Shown in pieces: positions 20,000 to 29,159 of a stretch of 29,865 nucleotides of DNA. The notes under the pieces were generated by a model. That model worked only from the letters and a program-made list of their open reading frames with translations, was not told the DNA's origin and did not search any database. The position numbers were made by a program, and so were the translations under genes. This DNA is from Chara braunii (taxonomy: Eukaryota; Streptophyta; Charophyceae; Charales; Characeae). How positions within the stretch are numbered: position 1 is the stretch's first letter; the number at the start of each line of letters is the position of its first letter. The stretch covers positions 1,036,960 to 1,066,824 of the forward strand of contig BFEA01000381.1 of assembly GCA_003427395.1 (NCBI GenBank), given 5' to 3'.

Positions 20000-22900
20000 G
20001 TGTTCGCTGTCGGACTGAGCGCCAACGCTAAGAGCAGCACCAGAGCTGCAGCTACATACTTCATCACGAAGAGAACCCGAACCCCCAGGTATACCAATCA
20101 AGAACAGCGAACGAACGAACTCTGCCCTGGAATAGGGAGGTACCCACTCCCTCTCAACTTGGCGCTCCCGCCCGAAACCCCCAGCTCATTCCTCCCCACC
20201 TGCAGCCCACCGAATTTACGGTCGAATTCGGCCGTAATAGGGACGTAGCGAAAGGAACTTGTAGCTGAGGCCATTCCCCTCCACTGGGAATGAGCAACGC
20301 ACCGGCCATGTAGGTAAGTCGTCAACCTCGTAACTCGCTCCGGGCTACCTCCCCTGATAAGCCGAGCCGCGCCGAGCGAAATTGGTAAGTCTCTATCCCC
20401 GCGGCCGGCCTCCCGCTACTTGATCCCAGGGCTACGTCAAGGTGGAACGAATCTATCCGCAGATGCAGTTAGATTTATTCCCCCCCCTCCCTCGCGCAGG
20501 TCGTAGTCATCACAGTACGAAACTAGTCCGCCCTTTGTCTGAACCAACTCCACCATGCACTTCGCCCCGCCCGAAAACCCACGCTTACTACCTTCTCCCG
20601 ACAGATTCCGTCAGGAATCAACTAGTATTCTCGACTCCCCTCTCCCTCCTCTCCATAGCTCAGCGCAGCTCTCTTTCTTTTGTCCTCCTATTCCACTGAC
20701 TCTCACCAAAAACTGACTTCACCTCTGTACTTGCCCAACTCCCAAACCCCCACTTCGGCTCTTTCCCCGCCTAATCATGTTGCCATTCACATGAGCTATC
20801 CCTCTTTCGTGCGCCTCGCCTGCCATCTCCGCGCACTGTTTTTTTCTCACTAACCTCCACTCACACTAACTGTTCAGCGAAACTGACCCCGCCATACGAT
20901 TCGCTTGGGGCAAAAACCCCGGAATCGCCCCTTTCCCCGTTCGTTTTCATTCCCGATCGAGAGCGCAGTGTGTTCCTCACTGCGGCCGGCTCTTTCTCCT
21001 GCCATCCCTTCCGTTGCACGTACCCGATTCGGCCCTCCGTCCGGGTTCGTTCACTTTCCTTCACCCTTGTGCTCGACGCCCTCGCCTCGCCACCTCTCTG
21101 CCTGCCTTTGCTCTCCTGCTGCCTGCCCGCTCCGCCCCTTCGCCCACTTGCATTGAGCGGTGCTCGGCCAGTCTCTCCGCCATCTCTAGCCTGCTGCCTC
21201 CGCACTTCGTCTCACTCCCGCATGAACCTGGCGTTCCCCTCCGTCCCGATCCATTCCTTCCCTCTGCCTCCTCCGCCTTAGTGCCCATCGCCCCCAATCA
21301 CTCCGTCCGTCGTCTGTTGCTGCGTGCTGCCAACTCCTGCCTGCACTTCCACGCCTGTCTCCTCCGCCACCTCCAGTCCTTGCTCCGTATGCACCCGGCG
21401 CGATCCGCGTCCGGGTTCACTTTGCCCCTGGCTCACTCTCTTAGTGCAGCCCCTCGCCAACAATCGGCTGTCAACAACGCGTTCCGGTCGGGCGGCTCGA
21501 AAGCCGAGCAAAGCAATCGAGGGGAGGGGCCTGCCTCCTACTTATGTGTGACATCCTTGCGCTGAGATCGAGCAAATCTTCTCTGATTCGCTCCAATTCT
21601 AACAGATGTCCCGAAGGACGTGGCGGGGCGATGCCCCGCGGCTTTCCCAAGGGCCAGTCGGCCTTTTCACTCTTCCCCCACGCACCTTACCCTGGTTCCC
21701 ATCCGGGTTTAGTCCCAGACTTTTCTTTACGGGCGACCCCCACCCCGTGGTCGCGCAATCCTTCCCTCTACTGCTCCAATTCTAACGGATGTCCTGAAGG
21801 ACTCAGGCCGTTGGGCCACCCTGCCTTCTCAGTACCCCGCGGCCCTGCGAAATGGCCCCGGGGTAAGCCAAAACGCAGGTCTGCACTTCAAGAGTTCATA
21901 GGTGTGCCCCACCGGGCTAGGCTCTCGGGCACCTGTTACACCCCCTACACCGCGTCCCAAGGCAACGGGCGCGGTCAGGAAAGAGGGTGGCGAAGTTATG
22001 CAAAAAAGAGAGGGGTAGCTCTGGCGCCGTCGCGAAACCAGTTTGTAATTGCAGTTCAGGCAGTCCTGTGAATATGGCCCACCCCATGTGGTCCCACCGT
22101 CGGCTTGTATGCACGTTGGGCCCCTCGGCCCGACTTTTTCCGGTTGGCGGGATAGAGGAACCTCGTCACCACCTCCACACGCGCTCCTACCGCAGTCTCG
22201 CATCCCAAAACGGAGCGCGATAACAAGGGAACCCAGAACAATAGACAAAAGGGAACTAAGATAAAATAAAAGAAATTGTCGGGGAAGCGCAGGGCCGCTG
22301 GCACCTCGCCAACCACGCGGATTGGATCCGCCGCCGCACCCATAAACAAAACCGAGGGGGATAGCCCCACAAGGCCCTCAACCCCTCAGGCTTTCTCTCC
22401 ACGCTACTCCGCTCCGGCAGCGCCGACGCCCGCTGGACTCGATCCCCGAACCACCATAGTAACAGTCCGTTGTCGTAACCTATAGGGCTATGCCCAAGCC
22501 TGATACTGACGCCCACAAAGTACCATACAAGGCAGTGAGGTGCGACGCTTTGGCCCAACAAACCATTTGTGCGGCTCCCAGTGCCCCCGCCGGCTGGCTT
22601 ATACTGTGCCATAATTGCCCCTCGCACCATCCTACGACAGCCCGGTCACCGCAAGAAGTCGCGCCGTCGTTGCCGATGCCGCCCGTCGGGGTCGTTCTCC
22701 GCTTGAGCGCTCAGCTCGGTCAAACGTAGCCATCGAAAGAAACTATCCCTTGGATCCTAATTTAATCAAAAGTAACAAAAAAATAAAAACTTAAAGATAA
22801 GGTAAAAATAGAAGCGAACCGAATGGCGTCCGCGCCGGTTTTATAACCAACAATAGAAACGGAATCACATGCGCCTCAAACCTGCGCGCCCACCCATTCT

Positions 22901-23042
22901 TTACTCTAGTCAACCACCCAGCCAACGTAAATTACAGACACAACCGCGCCTAGCGTGGTAAACTTGAATTTTAATCCAGACTCATTTAGTGTCGCTTGCA
23001 AAAAAACAGGGCGGTACCCTTTTAAGGGTATTCGCACCGACA
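20000..23042. repeat. Module S, copy C (diverged)
   Basis: Homology to copy A is clear at about 20880-20930, 21590-21625, 22100-22160, 22360-22510 and 22860-23042, and patchy elsewhere. The GTCC-CGAAGGAC block around 21600 occurs a second time around 21785, suggesting an internal duplication. The right end is GGGCGG, TACCCTT/AAGGGTA, then CGACA at 23038-23042; one A is missing from the left arm. It is followed directly by reverse-transcriptase sequence, so this end is an insertion border in a known gene. A five-base target copy TCAAG (23043-23047) cannot be tested because the other end is not seen. The left limit is approximate. Confidence 0.7.
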
Positions 23043-23472
23043 TCAAGTACACCTGGATGTCATTCATGTACACAATCACGCAGTAGTGGATGATGCTTTG
23101 CGCCAAACGAGTCTTCCGTACGAAATTCAGAAAAGCCATATTCATGGCTTGCTGAAAGGTCGCGAGGGCGTTGCAGATACCCATCGGATATCGAATCCAC
23201 TGCCACGTACCTTCGAAAAGCACAAATGCCGTTTTTGGATGATCTTCTTTTCTGACAAGAAGATGATGGAACCCATGGCGAAAATCAAACTTACTGAAAA
23301 ATCGAGCACTCCCAATCGCATCTAACAACTCATCAATCCGGGGGAGGGGGTACACATCCTTGATCGTGATATCATTCAATTTTCGATAATCAATGCAAAT
23401 GTGAATCCCTCCGGCCTTTTTAGGAACGATCACTACAGAAAAGACCATGGACCTATAGCGGGTTGGATCCAT
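23043..23472 (-). pseudogene. Reverse transcriptase domain fragment (Ty3/gypsy)
   Basis: RNA-dependent DNA polymerase core. Visible family motifs are VVIVPKKAGG, IDYRKLNDITIKDVYPLPRI, KFDFRHGFHHL (with the first catalytic Asp) and PKTAF. After these come YPMGICNALATFQ, where the family usually has a LPFGL-N-APATFQ pattern, and VYMNDIQVYL at 23043-23072. The catalytic box, usually YxDD, reads YMND (23059-23070): the first Asp is Asn, which should abolish activity. Six residues after the box the sequence changes to module S. The N-terminal end of the domain is in another frame, indicating a frameshift at about 23437-23472. The open frame continues into module S to 22906 by chance. Confidence 0.93.
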
Positions 23473-24242
23473 CCATTAGCTTCGAACTCCTTAATCCACT
23501 GAAAAGCGGCCGCTCGTTGAGCAGGTGAGTATCGGTAAGGAGCGCAGCTAATGGGCGGATGTTCTCCCGTGAGGATGGCATGCTCGATCACGTTAGTCAA
23601 ACCGATATCATTATCATGTACGCTCAACACCTCTGCATAACCATTCAAGACAATGATTAGTGACTTTCAAAGTTTCGTGGGGACGTGGCTTGGTAGGGTG
23701 ATTGTTGATTCCCCAGGAGTCTTAAGGGGTATATCGATCCAATCAACCGGCCGCTACCTTCGATCGTAGACACTGGAAAAGATAGAACTACTGGTGCGAA
23801 CAGAAAAGACAGTCGCAATCATCTGTGATTCAGCGGGGCTGATCATTTCGGTTTTTTTAGTTTTAGCGTCAGTTTCTAAGTCGGCCGAAATCTGCTTTAC
23901 AGTCAGTCCTGTTAGGTTCGTCGTTTCCTGCATTAGATCAGGCACGTCATCTGCCGGTGCTTCTGCTTCCTGTTTAATCAAAGCGATGGTCGCCCCCGTC
24001 GTTAATAACGATCTGGGCAGAAAAACAGAAACGTATAGATACTGTTCTGTTTGTTGATAACGTGTTCGCAAGGAAAGTGCTCCTTCGTACAAGGTACGAG
24101 GGGGTTCCAAATCATCAGCCAAGTCAGATACTTGTAATATGGGTTCCCCGAGGAGGACTGAAGGACTGACCTGGGCTTTCGGAGGCGCAAGCGTGCTGTC
24201 TCCTGAATCCACGTGGAAGCTTCGGGCAGTGTCGGGGCACAC
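23433..24242 (-). pseudogene. pol region between protease and reverse transcriptase core
   Basis: One frame carries the protease-RT linker and the start of RT, with TAG at 23754-23756 and TGA at 23667-23669. The 3' part, IEHAILTGEHPPIS and YSPAQRAAAFQWIKEF, is the typical start of a Ty3/gypsy RT. This is the region where the family has a GDAPPI-like stretch and a helix ending in IQPS-like sequence; here it reads GWIQPAIGPWS. The upstream linker (about 24230-23760) is acidic and has no motif I can name. The change of frame from the protease is near 24195-24230, inside the reading PTLPEASTW. Confidence 0.8.
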
Positions 24243-24859
24243 TCAAAATTCTTCAGGAATTTCGTGTTCAAAAAGTTCGACCAGGTGCTTCCATTCATCC
24301 CTATTTGGCCTGAGTTAGGAGTTCGTGTTATCATTCGGGTGGAAATTTGCAAGGGAACAGTTTGAGGCTTTCCCCCAATTTGCGTGAGCACCAGTTGTTT
24401 TGAATCGAAATGCAGACGGGCCCCTACCGCCATCGCCCAAGGAAATCCTAGCAACACTGAATAGGAATGCACATCTATTACTAGTGCGTTAACAAGGACG
24501 TGTACTCGTCCGACCTTCACAACTACATTCTCAATAATACCCACGATGTTCATTGTTTCCTCGTCGGCAGAGACATAATTGTCTTTGCCAGATTGACGAA
24601 GAATGGATCCGAGTCTTCCCGTCTTTCTGACAGTGTCTAATGATATGGCCACTACAGAAGACCCTGTGTCGATAAGTGCGTTAAACGGCTTGCCCCAAAC
24701 TTCACAATCACATTCCGCGATTTTCCATAGTACCGACTGAGCTCGTACGAAGTGATCCTTCTCTCCTAAGGAGATCGCTGCTATTCGTGCAGCTTCGGGC
24801 TCGCTGGCTTCGGGTTCGGTCGGTGCAACTTCCTCGCCTCCTTCCTTCCTTTTCAACAT
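24002..24859 (-). pseudogene. Retropepsin-like aspartic protease domain
   Basis: This is the aspartic protease that cleaves the Gag-Pol polyprotein. The active-site motif is in ALIDTGSSVVAI at residues 61-72, with DTG encoded at 24662-24670. The second signature, SVLLGFPWA at residues 134-142, matches the hydrophobic LLG strand of Ty3/gypsy proteases. The first 40 residues are a Glu/Ala-rich linker to gag. The last 70 or so are probably out of frame: after about residue 218 the frame loses resemblance to the continuation, which lies in the frame of the preceding entry. The ATG at the upstream end is only the first Met of the frame; in an intact element this would be one ORF with gag. Confidence 0.88.
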
Positions 24860-25660
24860 TTGTGTATGCGTTGGTACGTGAAGCGCTTTTGATTTTTCTG
24901 ATATTGTTGTAACAGTTTGTCGTTTGCAGCTTCAGATATGGTGAGCAAGTGTCGCATCGGGATCGGAACGCGGATATCTAGGTGCTTGAGCGCCCGTAAC
25001 ACATCGATTTTGTCCGTCCTAAACTGTGGACCGGGATTAGAATCGCGATCGACCCACTCGAGATCATCAGGGGCCGATCGGATCGCTCCGATCATGCCTG
25101 CGAGATGAAGATACTCAAGTGGATCGATTACGTCAGCAGCGTCTGAGGAAGAGGCTCTCGATGTCGAAGCCGTTGCCATCGAGGGGGGAGGCTGTTCTGG
25201 GGCATATGCCACGAGCTCTCCTCCTTGGGCCATGTCCATCAATGCGGCCAATCGTCCTTGGTTTAGAGCAACAGGGGCCGCAGCCGGTGGGGGCTGATTG
25301 GGCTTTGGCTGCGGACAGTCTCGGGTAAAATGTCCGGGCTGTTTGCACTCGATCTTCCCTGCTGGATTAGCTGGGTGAGGGAACTGAGGTGCGTATCCTG
25401 GTGCAGGTGGGGCAGGCAAGAGTGGAAATGACGTGGCGGCAGGCCGAGCAGGGGCCGGGTTAGGCTTAATTAGCCTGCTGATTATCTGTTTCATCCGCTC
25501 CATGTGAGCGGCCTGCATTTGGATCAAGTTGCTCATCCATTCGGACTGCTGGGTAGAGGCCGTATGGATCATTTGGGCAAGAGGTAAGTTGGTTACGGAT
25601 GGCCAGGGGAGTTCGTGGGAGATTCCGCTCTTAACTGCCGCTATCTGTTGATTCGCCAGG
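24853..25660 (-). pseudogene. gag C-terminal part with degenerate zinc knuckle
   Basis: Nucleocapsid part of Gag. The frame is open upstream of its first Met at 25572, back to about 25655, where it joins the gag core after a frameshift. Residues about 1-40 are Met/Gln-rich and helical (MQAAHMERMKQII). A Pro/Ala-rich linker follows, then ECKQPGHFTRDC at about 25315-25350. This is a CCHC zinc knuckle whose first Cys is replaced by Lys (codon at 25354-25356), so zinc binding is probably lost. After it comes a Pro/Ala/Gln-rich stretch and a C-terminal region with IRVPIPMRHLLTISEAAN, which precedes the protease in related elements. The frame ends just before the protease frame; a frameshift lies at about 24853-24890. 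Confidence 0.8.
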
Positions 25661-26408
25661 GAGAGGAAGAGGAAAAAGGCGGGATATCGGAAGCGATCCG
25701 GTCGGGAAGGTCATGGTCGAGGAGGGGATAAAACCGTTCTACCGCCCGCAACCACCATCGCCTTTTAGCCGCTACATCCTGTATGGTATCTGTAATATCT
25801 TCGTCTCCCTGACTGATATATTTTTTTGTATCAGCTAGGTCCAGTTCCAATGCTTTAGTGATGATAGCAGACAGCTGGTGTGTCTTCGGCGGGACCTTTT
25901 TCTGTAACTCCCCTTTCAATGTCGGACTTCATAGATGATCAATGAACAAATCTCAAGCGGACTTCTCGTCTCGCCCAGATTTGTCCAACGTGGTTTGAAA
26001 TCTATCCACGAAATTGGGCAGCAATTCCCCTGGTCCTTGTGGCCGAGTTTTGAGCACGTACCAGGCGGGATCTTTACTGACCGTATCGAATCGAGCCAAG
26101 AAGGCTTGTTTGAAAGTATTCCAATCTACCCATGTATGCTTTCTAAACCAGTTATGTGTTGTATTACGGAGTAGCAAGGTAAGAACGCGGGGAAGATCAC
26201 CCGCGCTGTAACCTTGAGCTTCAACGGCTTCCAGCCAAGCTTCGGGGTGGGTATGATTAGGGAAGAAGGGGAAAGGGGCAGGAATGCTAACGATCACCCT
26301 ATTACCGTCTACCATTGGTATAGCCGATATAGCCGCACCAGATATAGATCTGGTTACTGGTCGATCTCGGTGACCGGGTGGCGGACTTCTTCTTCTACCT
26401 CTCGCCAA
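25641..26408 (-). pseudogene. gag core (capsid-like retrotransposon Gag domain)
   Basis: Structural capsid protein of the element. It starts MARGRRRSPPPGHRDR, an Arg/Pro-rich N-terminus, 33 bp after the primer-binding site. Residues about 55-125 fit the retrotransposon gag family: HPEAWLEAVEA, then NWFRKHTWVDWNTFKQAF and a LLPNFVDRF segment, with spaced Trp/Phe typical of the fold. The frame is stopped by TGA at 25953-25955 and again by TGA at 25929-25931, then stays open in the same frame to 25641 (KKVPPKTHQLSAIITKALEL). The two stops are therefore point mutations in a once continuous frame. A frameshift near 25650 leads into the nucleocapsid part. Confidence 0.85.
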
Positions 26409-26440
26409 TGCGACTTACTATCATCAGAACCAACACGTGT

Positions 26441-26454
26441 CGGCTCCGATACCA
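26441..26454 (-). promoter_or_regulatory. Primer-binding site, plant initiator tRNA-Met type
   Basis: The minus strand reads TGGTATCGGAGCCG. Plant retrotransposons primed by initiator tRNA-Met have TGGTATCAGAGCCA, so 12 of 14 positions agree. Animal and fungal initiator tRNAs would give TGGTAGC. It lies 33 bp before the gag start, where a PBS is expected. Confidence 0.75.
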
Positions 26455-27310
26455 ACCTCACGCGCTGTGCTGTCTTTCGTTCGGAGTGCTAGATGTGCGG
26501 AAAGAGGCCCAGAAAAACAGCAAGATGGGGTGTGCCAAGGACTTTTGGAAATTGAGTGTGGGGACACAAACGGAACTGAGATCCCTCGTGTTGGTCCAAT
26601 GAAGTAAGTCGATCGTTTTTCGAGCGGCGAAAAATGCGCGCGGAAGTTTGGCGCGAGAGGAGAGAGAAATACAAATTGAATCCAGAAAATATTGTCGGAC
26701 TTCCCACCTGGCGACGGCCCGTCGTTTACAACAGAAGGGCTTCGGCACGCTTCGCGTGTCTCGCTTTCATATCAAGTCCCGTCGTCGTTCACAGACCAGT
26801 TCTGAATCCGATGTGGAGGGTCGTAATCGCGTGGCTCTTTCTCGTTGTTCGTCCTCATTCCGCACACGGTAGTGGAAACCCCTGGATTCGTAGCGCTCAA
26901 AGCGCTGGCATTCAGTGCATAGGGTGCGCGGCCAATGGGGTTCTACTGTCGTCTACGGGATGACTATCAACTCGTTAAATGGCAACAATATCAAGTAGGG
27001 TGGGAAGTGCGTATCGATAATGACAAACCCGACCTCTACGAACCCTGAACAACGGTTTGCCGGAGGGAGGTAGTATCTTCCGGTGATTCGTGCGACAACT
27101 TCTCGTACGTCCCACTCGCATACACGTGTCCTTTCCTCGTTATAGGGAAAAGGCCGTGTTGGTGCGGGAGGTACGGGAGGCTGACGCCCGATCGAAGGGT
27201 GCTTGTCATTCCACATGTTAGTCAATTGCAAACATTCCAAAACTTCATCGAGGAAAAACACTCGCGCAATCACTAATCCTTTTCGACACGAGGGAGAGAG
27301 AGAAAACACT
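26455..27310 (-). other. Probable 5' LTR zone of the gypsy element
   Basis: The 5' LTR must end just upstream of the PBS, that is, start in plus coordinates at about 26455-26468. Its far end cannot be set without the 3' LTR; a CACTCA at 27305-27310 is one possible TG-start on the minus strand. A 118-codon open minus-strand frame at 26953-27309 (MFSLSPSCRKGL to the end) has ordinary amino-acid composition but no family I recognise. It could be a chance frame in the LTR or a host exon. Confidence 0.35.
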
Positions 27311-28960
27311 CATCAGCTTGATCATGCATGTAACTAAGGGACCAACCCGCGACTCTGGTTTCCGTAAGCCACCGCGGTGTTGATTTCAGGCGCCTTATTT
27401 CTCGAGGCTGCCCTGTAGATTGGCTGCAGATGTCGTGCAGCATAAGGCAGATGGCATGCGCAGTGCATTCAGAACTACGGATCTAAACACTTTTGCATTC
27501 TCAAACAAAATCCCGACAACAATCGTCTAATCAACGCAAAAAGACGCGTACCTCAATACATATATTCACTGTGGAAGGTGCGAAAATGAGATACGCACAG
27601 AGATAAAAGATGGATCGCTGAACAATACACACAGATTCACTGTTCACAAGACAAGGAGACGGGGTTCTTGCATAGGGGGACTACCCAGGAAACTAATGGA
27701 AGAGTTCCGGAAGAAGTTCTTTCACACAGGAACAACATGCAGACTCATTCCCATTTGAGAGAGAGAGACAAACATCGAGACACATCATCATTCAAAGATA
27801 GAGGAGAGAGAGGGAGACGAGGGAGGAATGTCGAGATAGAAGAGGACAAGATCCGAAAATAGGAAGTTCGGCGTTGCCGCCGTTCACTCACTCCAGAGAT
27901 AAAGATCCGCAACAACAAAGGCGCATTCATTGTGAATTCCAATATGGCCCCAGACCAATCACTCACTCAACTCCAATCATCGATCCTCATACCCGCACCG
28001 ACGATCCCGGTCGTCGCGTGCTAACTCCCACTCTTGCGATCGTCACCCCGCCGACGTAAACTCGACGCGGTTCGCCCAGATTGCACAGTCCGTCGTGGCG
28101 ATCAAGCACGCAACCGGCCAGCTTATCGTCATCCCGACAGGACTTTCCGACTCGCACAAACACTTTGCCTAGCCACTGCTTCCCGGAAGCTGGCTCAGGA
28201 GTCGAGAACATAAGAGAGATTTGCGGGCGCGTTTGCGAAATCTATAGTGGCGAGAAGGGGGGCGAGGGAGAGAGAGGGCAGGGGGAAAGTCGAAGTGTAA
28301 GAAACGAAGCAGGAGGAAAAGACTTTGAGAAGAGGGCTCCGTGGAAGCCATGTTGATCCCTCGAGACTCAAGGTTCAACCAATCAGATTCGTCGCGCAAT
28401 AGGGAGATCCTATTGATCCACGTCCCTGATTGGCGAGCGGGAGTTATCGAGGGATCGACCGGGCGTCATGCGCTGAATTCAGAGGGTGGGAAGGAAAAAG
28501 GCGCGAGAAGCAGCGCAAGACGGATCCAAGATTCAGATGATCAAGAAAGGGAAATGGGCGCGCAAAGAGTAGGGCGGGAGAGAGAGAGGGAGAGGGAGAA
28601 AAACAGTTACGAGGACGGAGAAAGAGGAGGGGGAAGGAAAAAGGAGCGCAGGAGAGAGCGATGCGGGGGATAGAGAGGAGAAAGTTTTGCATGTGCGGCG
28701 CCGTCAACCAAAAAAAGGAGAAAAAGGCACCGAAACAGTTACAGCTTGCCTACATCCTCAACCAATTCAAAATTGAAATCACCATATCCGCGCGCAAAAG
28801 AGCGACGCGGAAAACGAAAGTCCTACGCCTATTCGTATCCACACAAAATTCCGAGAGTTTTCCCCAACGCGACCGAGAACATTCACACACAAAAAGGACA
28901 CGTCGAAGTTCTGCTTATCCCGGAATTCCCAACTGCCGGGCCCAATTCCCAGTGCGCTCG
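27311..28960. other. Purine/pyrimidine-asymmetric stretch without a recognised gene
   Basis: The plus strand is rich in GAGA-type purine runs (about 27767-27850, 28255-28335, 28560-28680), so the minus strand is CT-rich, as many plant 5' leader and promoter regions are. Short minus-strand frames exist: 27987-28211, starting MFSTPEPASGKQWLGK, and one whose ATG at 28349-28351 sits in AACATGGCT, a good plant start context. Neither has a recognised domain, and I do not call them genes. Confidence 0.5.
28379..28433. promoter_or_regulatory. Inverted pair of CCAATCAG boxes
   Basis: CCAATCAG at 28379-28386 on the plus strand and its exact reverse complement CTGATTGG at 28426-28433. CCAAT with this 3' extension fits NF-Y binding. 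Paired boxes in opposite directions beside CT-rich sequence suggest a promoter, perhaps bidirectional. Confidence 0.35.
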
Positions 28961-29159
28961 CTAAGGCACGTGTAAATTCCTATGCATTTCCCAACGTGCA
29001 AAAAGGAAAAAAAAGCAGAACTGAAGAATCACAAAAGCTTCCGGAAGATGGGGGCTCGAAACACGGCACCCGAAATCAAGAAAACGAAACGGGGTCTTTA
29101 TGGGGTGGGTATGATACAAGCGAAAAGGGTATGAAAGATAGCACGGGTTTGGTAAGTAG

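Larger units (their letters stand above)
23043..26454 (-). mobile_element. Decayed Ty3/gypsy-type LTR retrotransposon, interrupted by module S
   Basis: Read on the minus strand the order is primer-binding site (26454-26441), gag (from 26408), zinc knuckle, protease and reverse transcriptase, the standard 5' order of a Ty3/gypsy element. The reading frame is broken by at least four frameshifts (near 25650, 24870, 24210 and 23450) and four in-frame stops (25953, 25929, 23754 and 23667). RNase H, integrase and the 3' LTR are not found because module S interrupts the element at 23042; they may lie beyond the left edge or be lost. It is inactive as it stands. Confidence 0.9.

Noticed and set aside
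1-23042. Organelle genome fragment
   Set aside because: Hairpin-rich repeats occur in some mitochondrial DNAs, but no organelle gene, rRNA or tRNA is present and the flank is a nuclear-type gypsy element.
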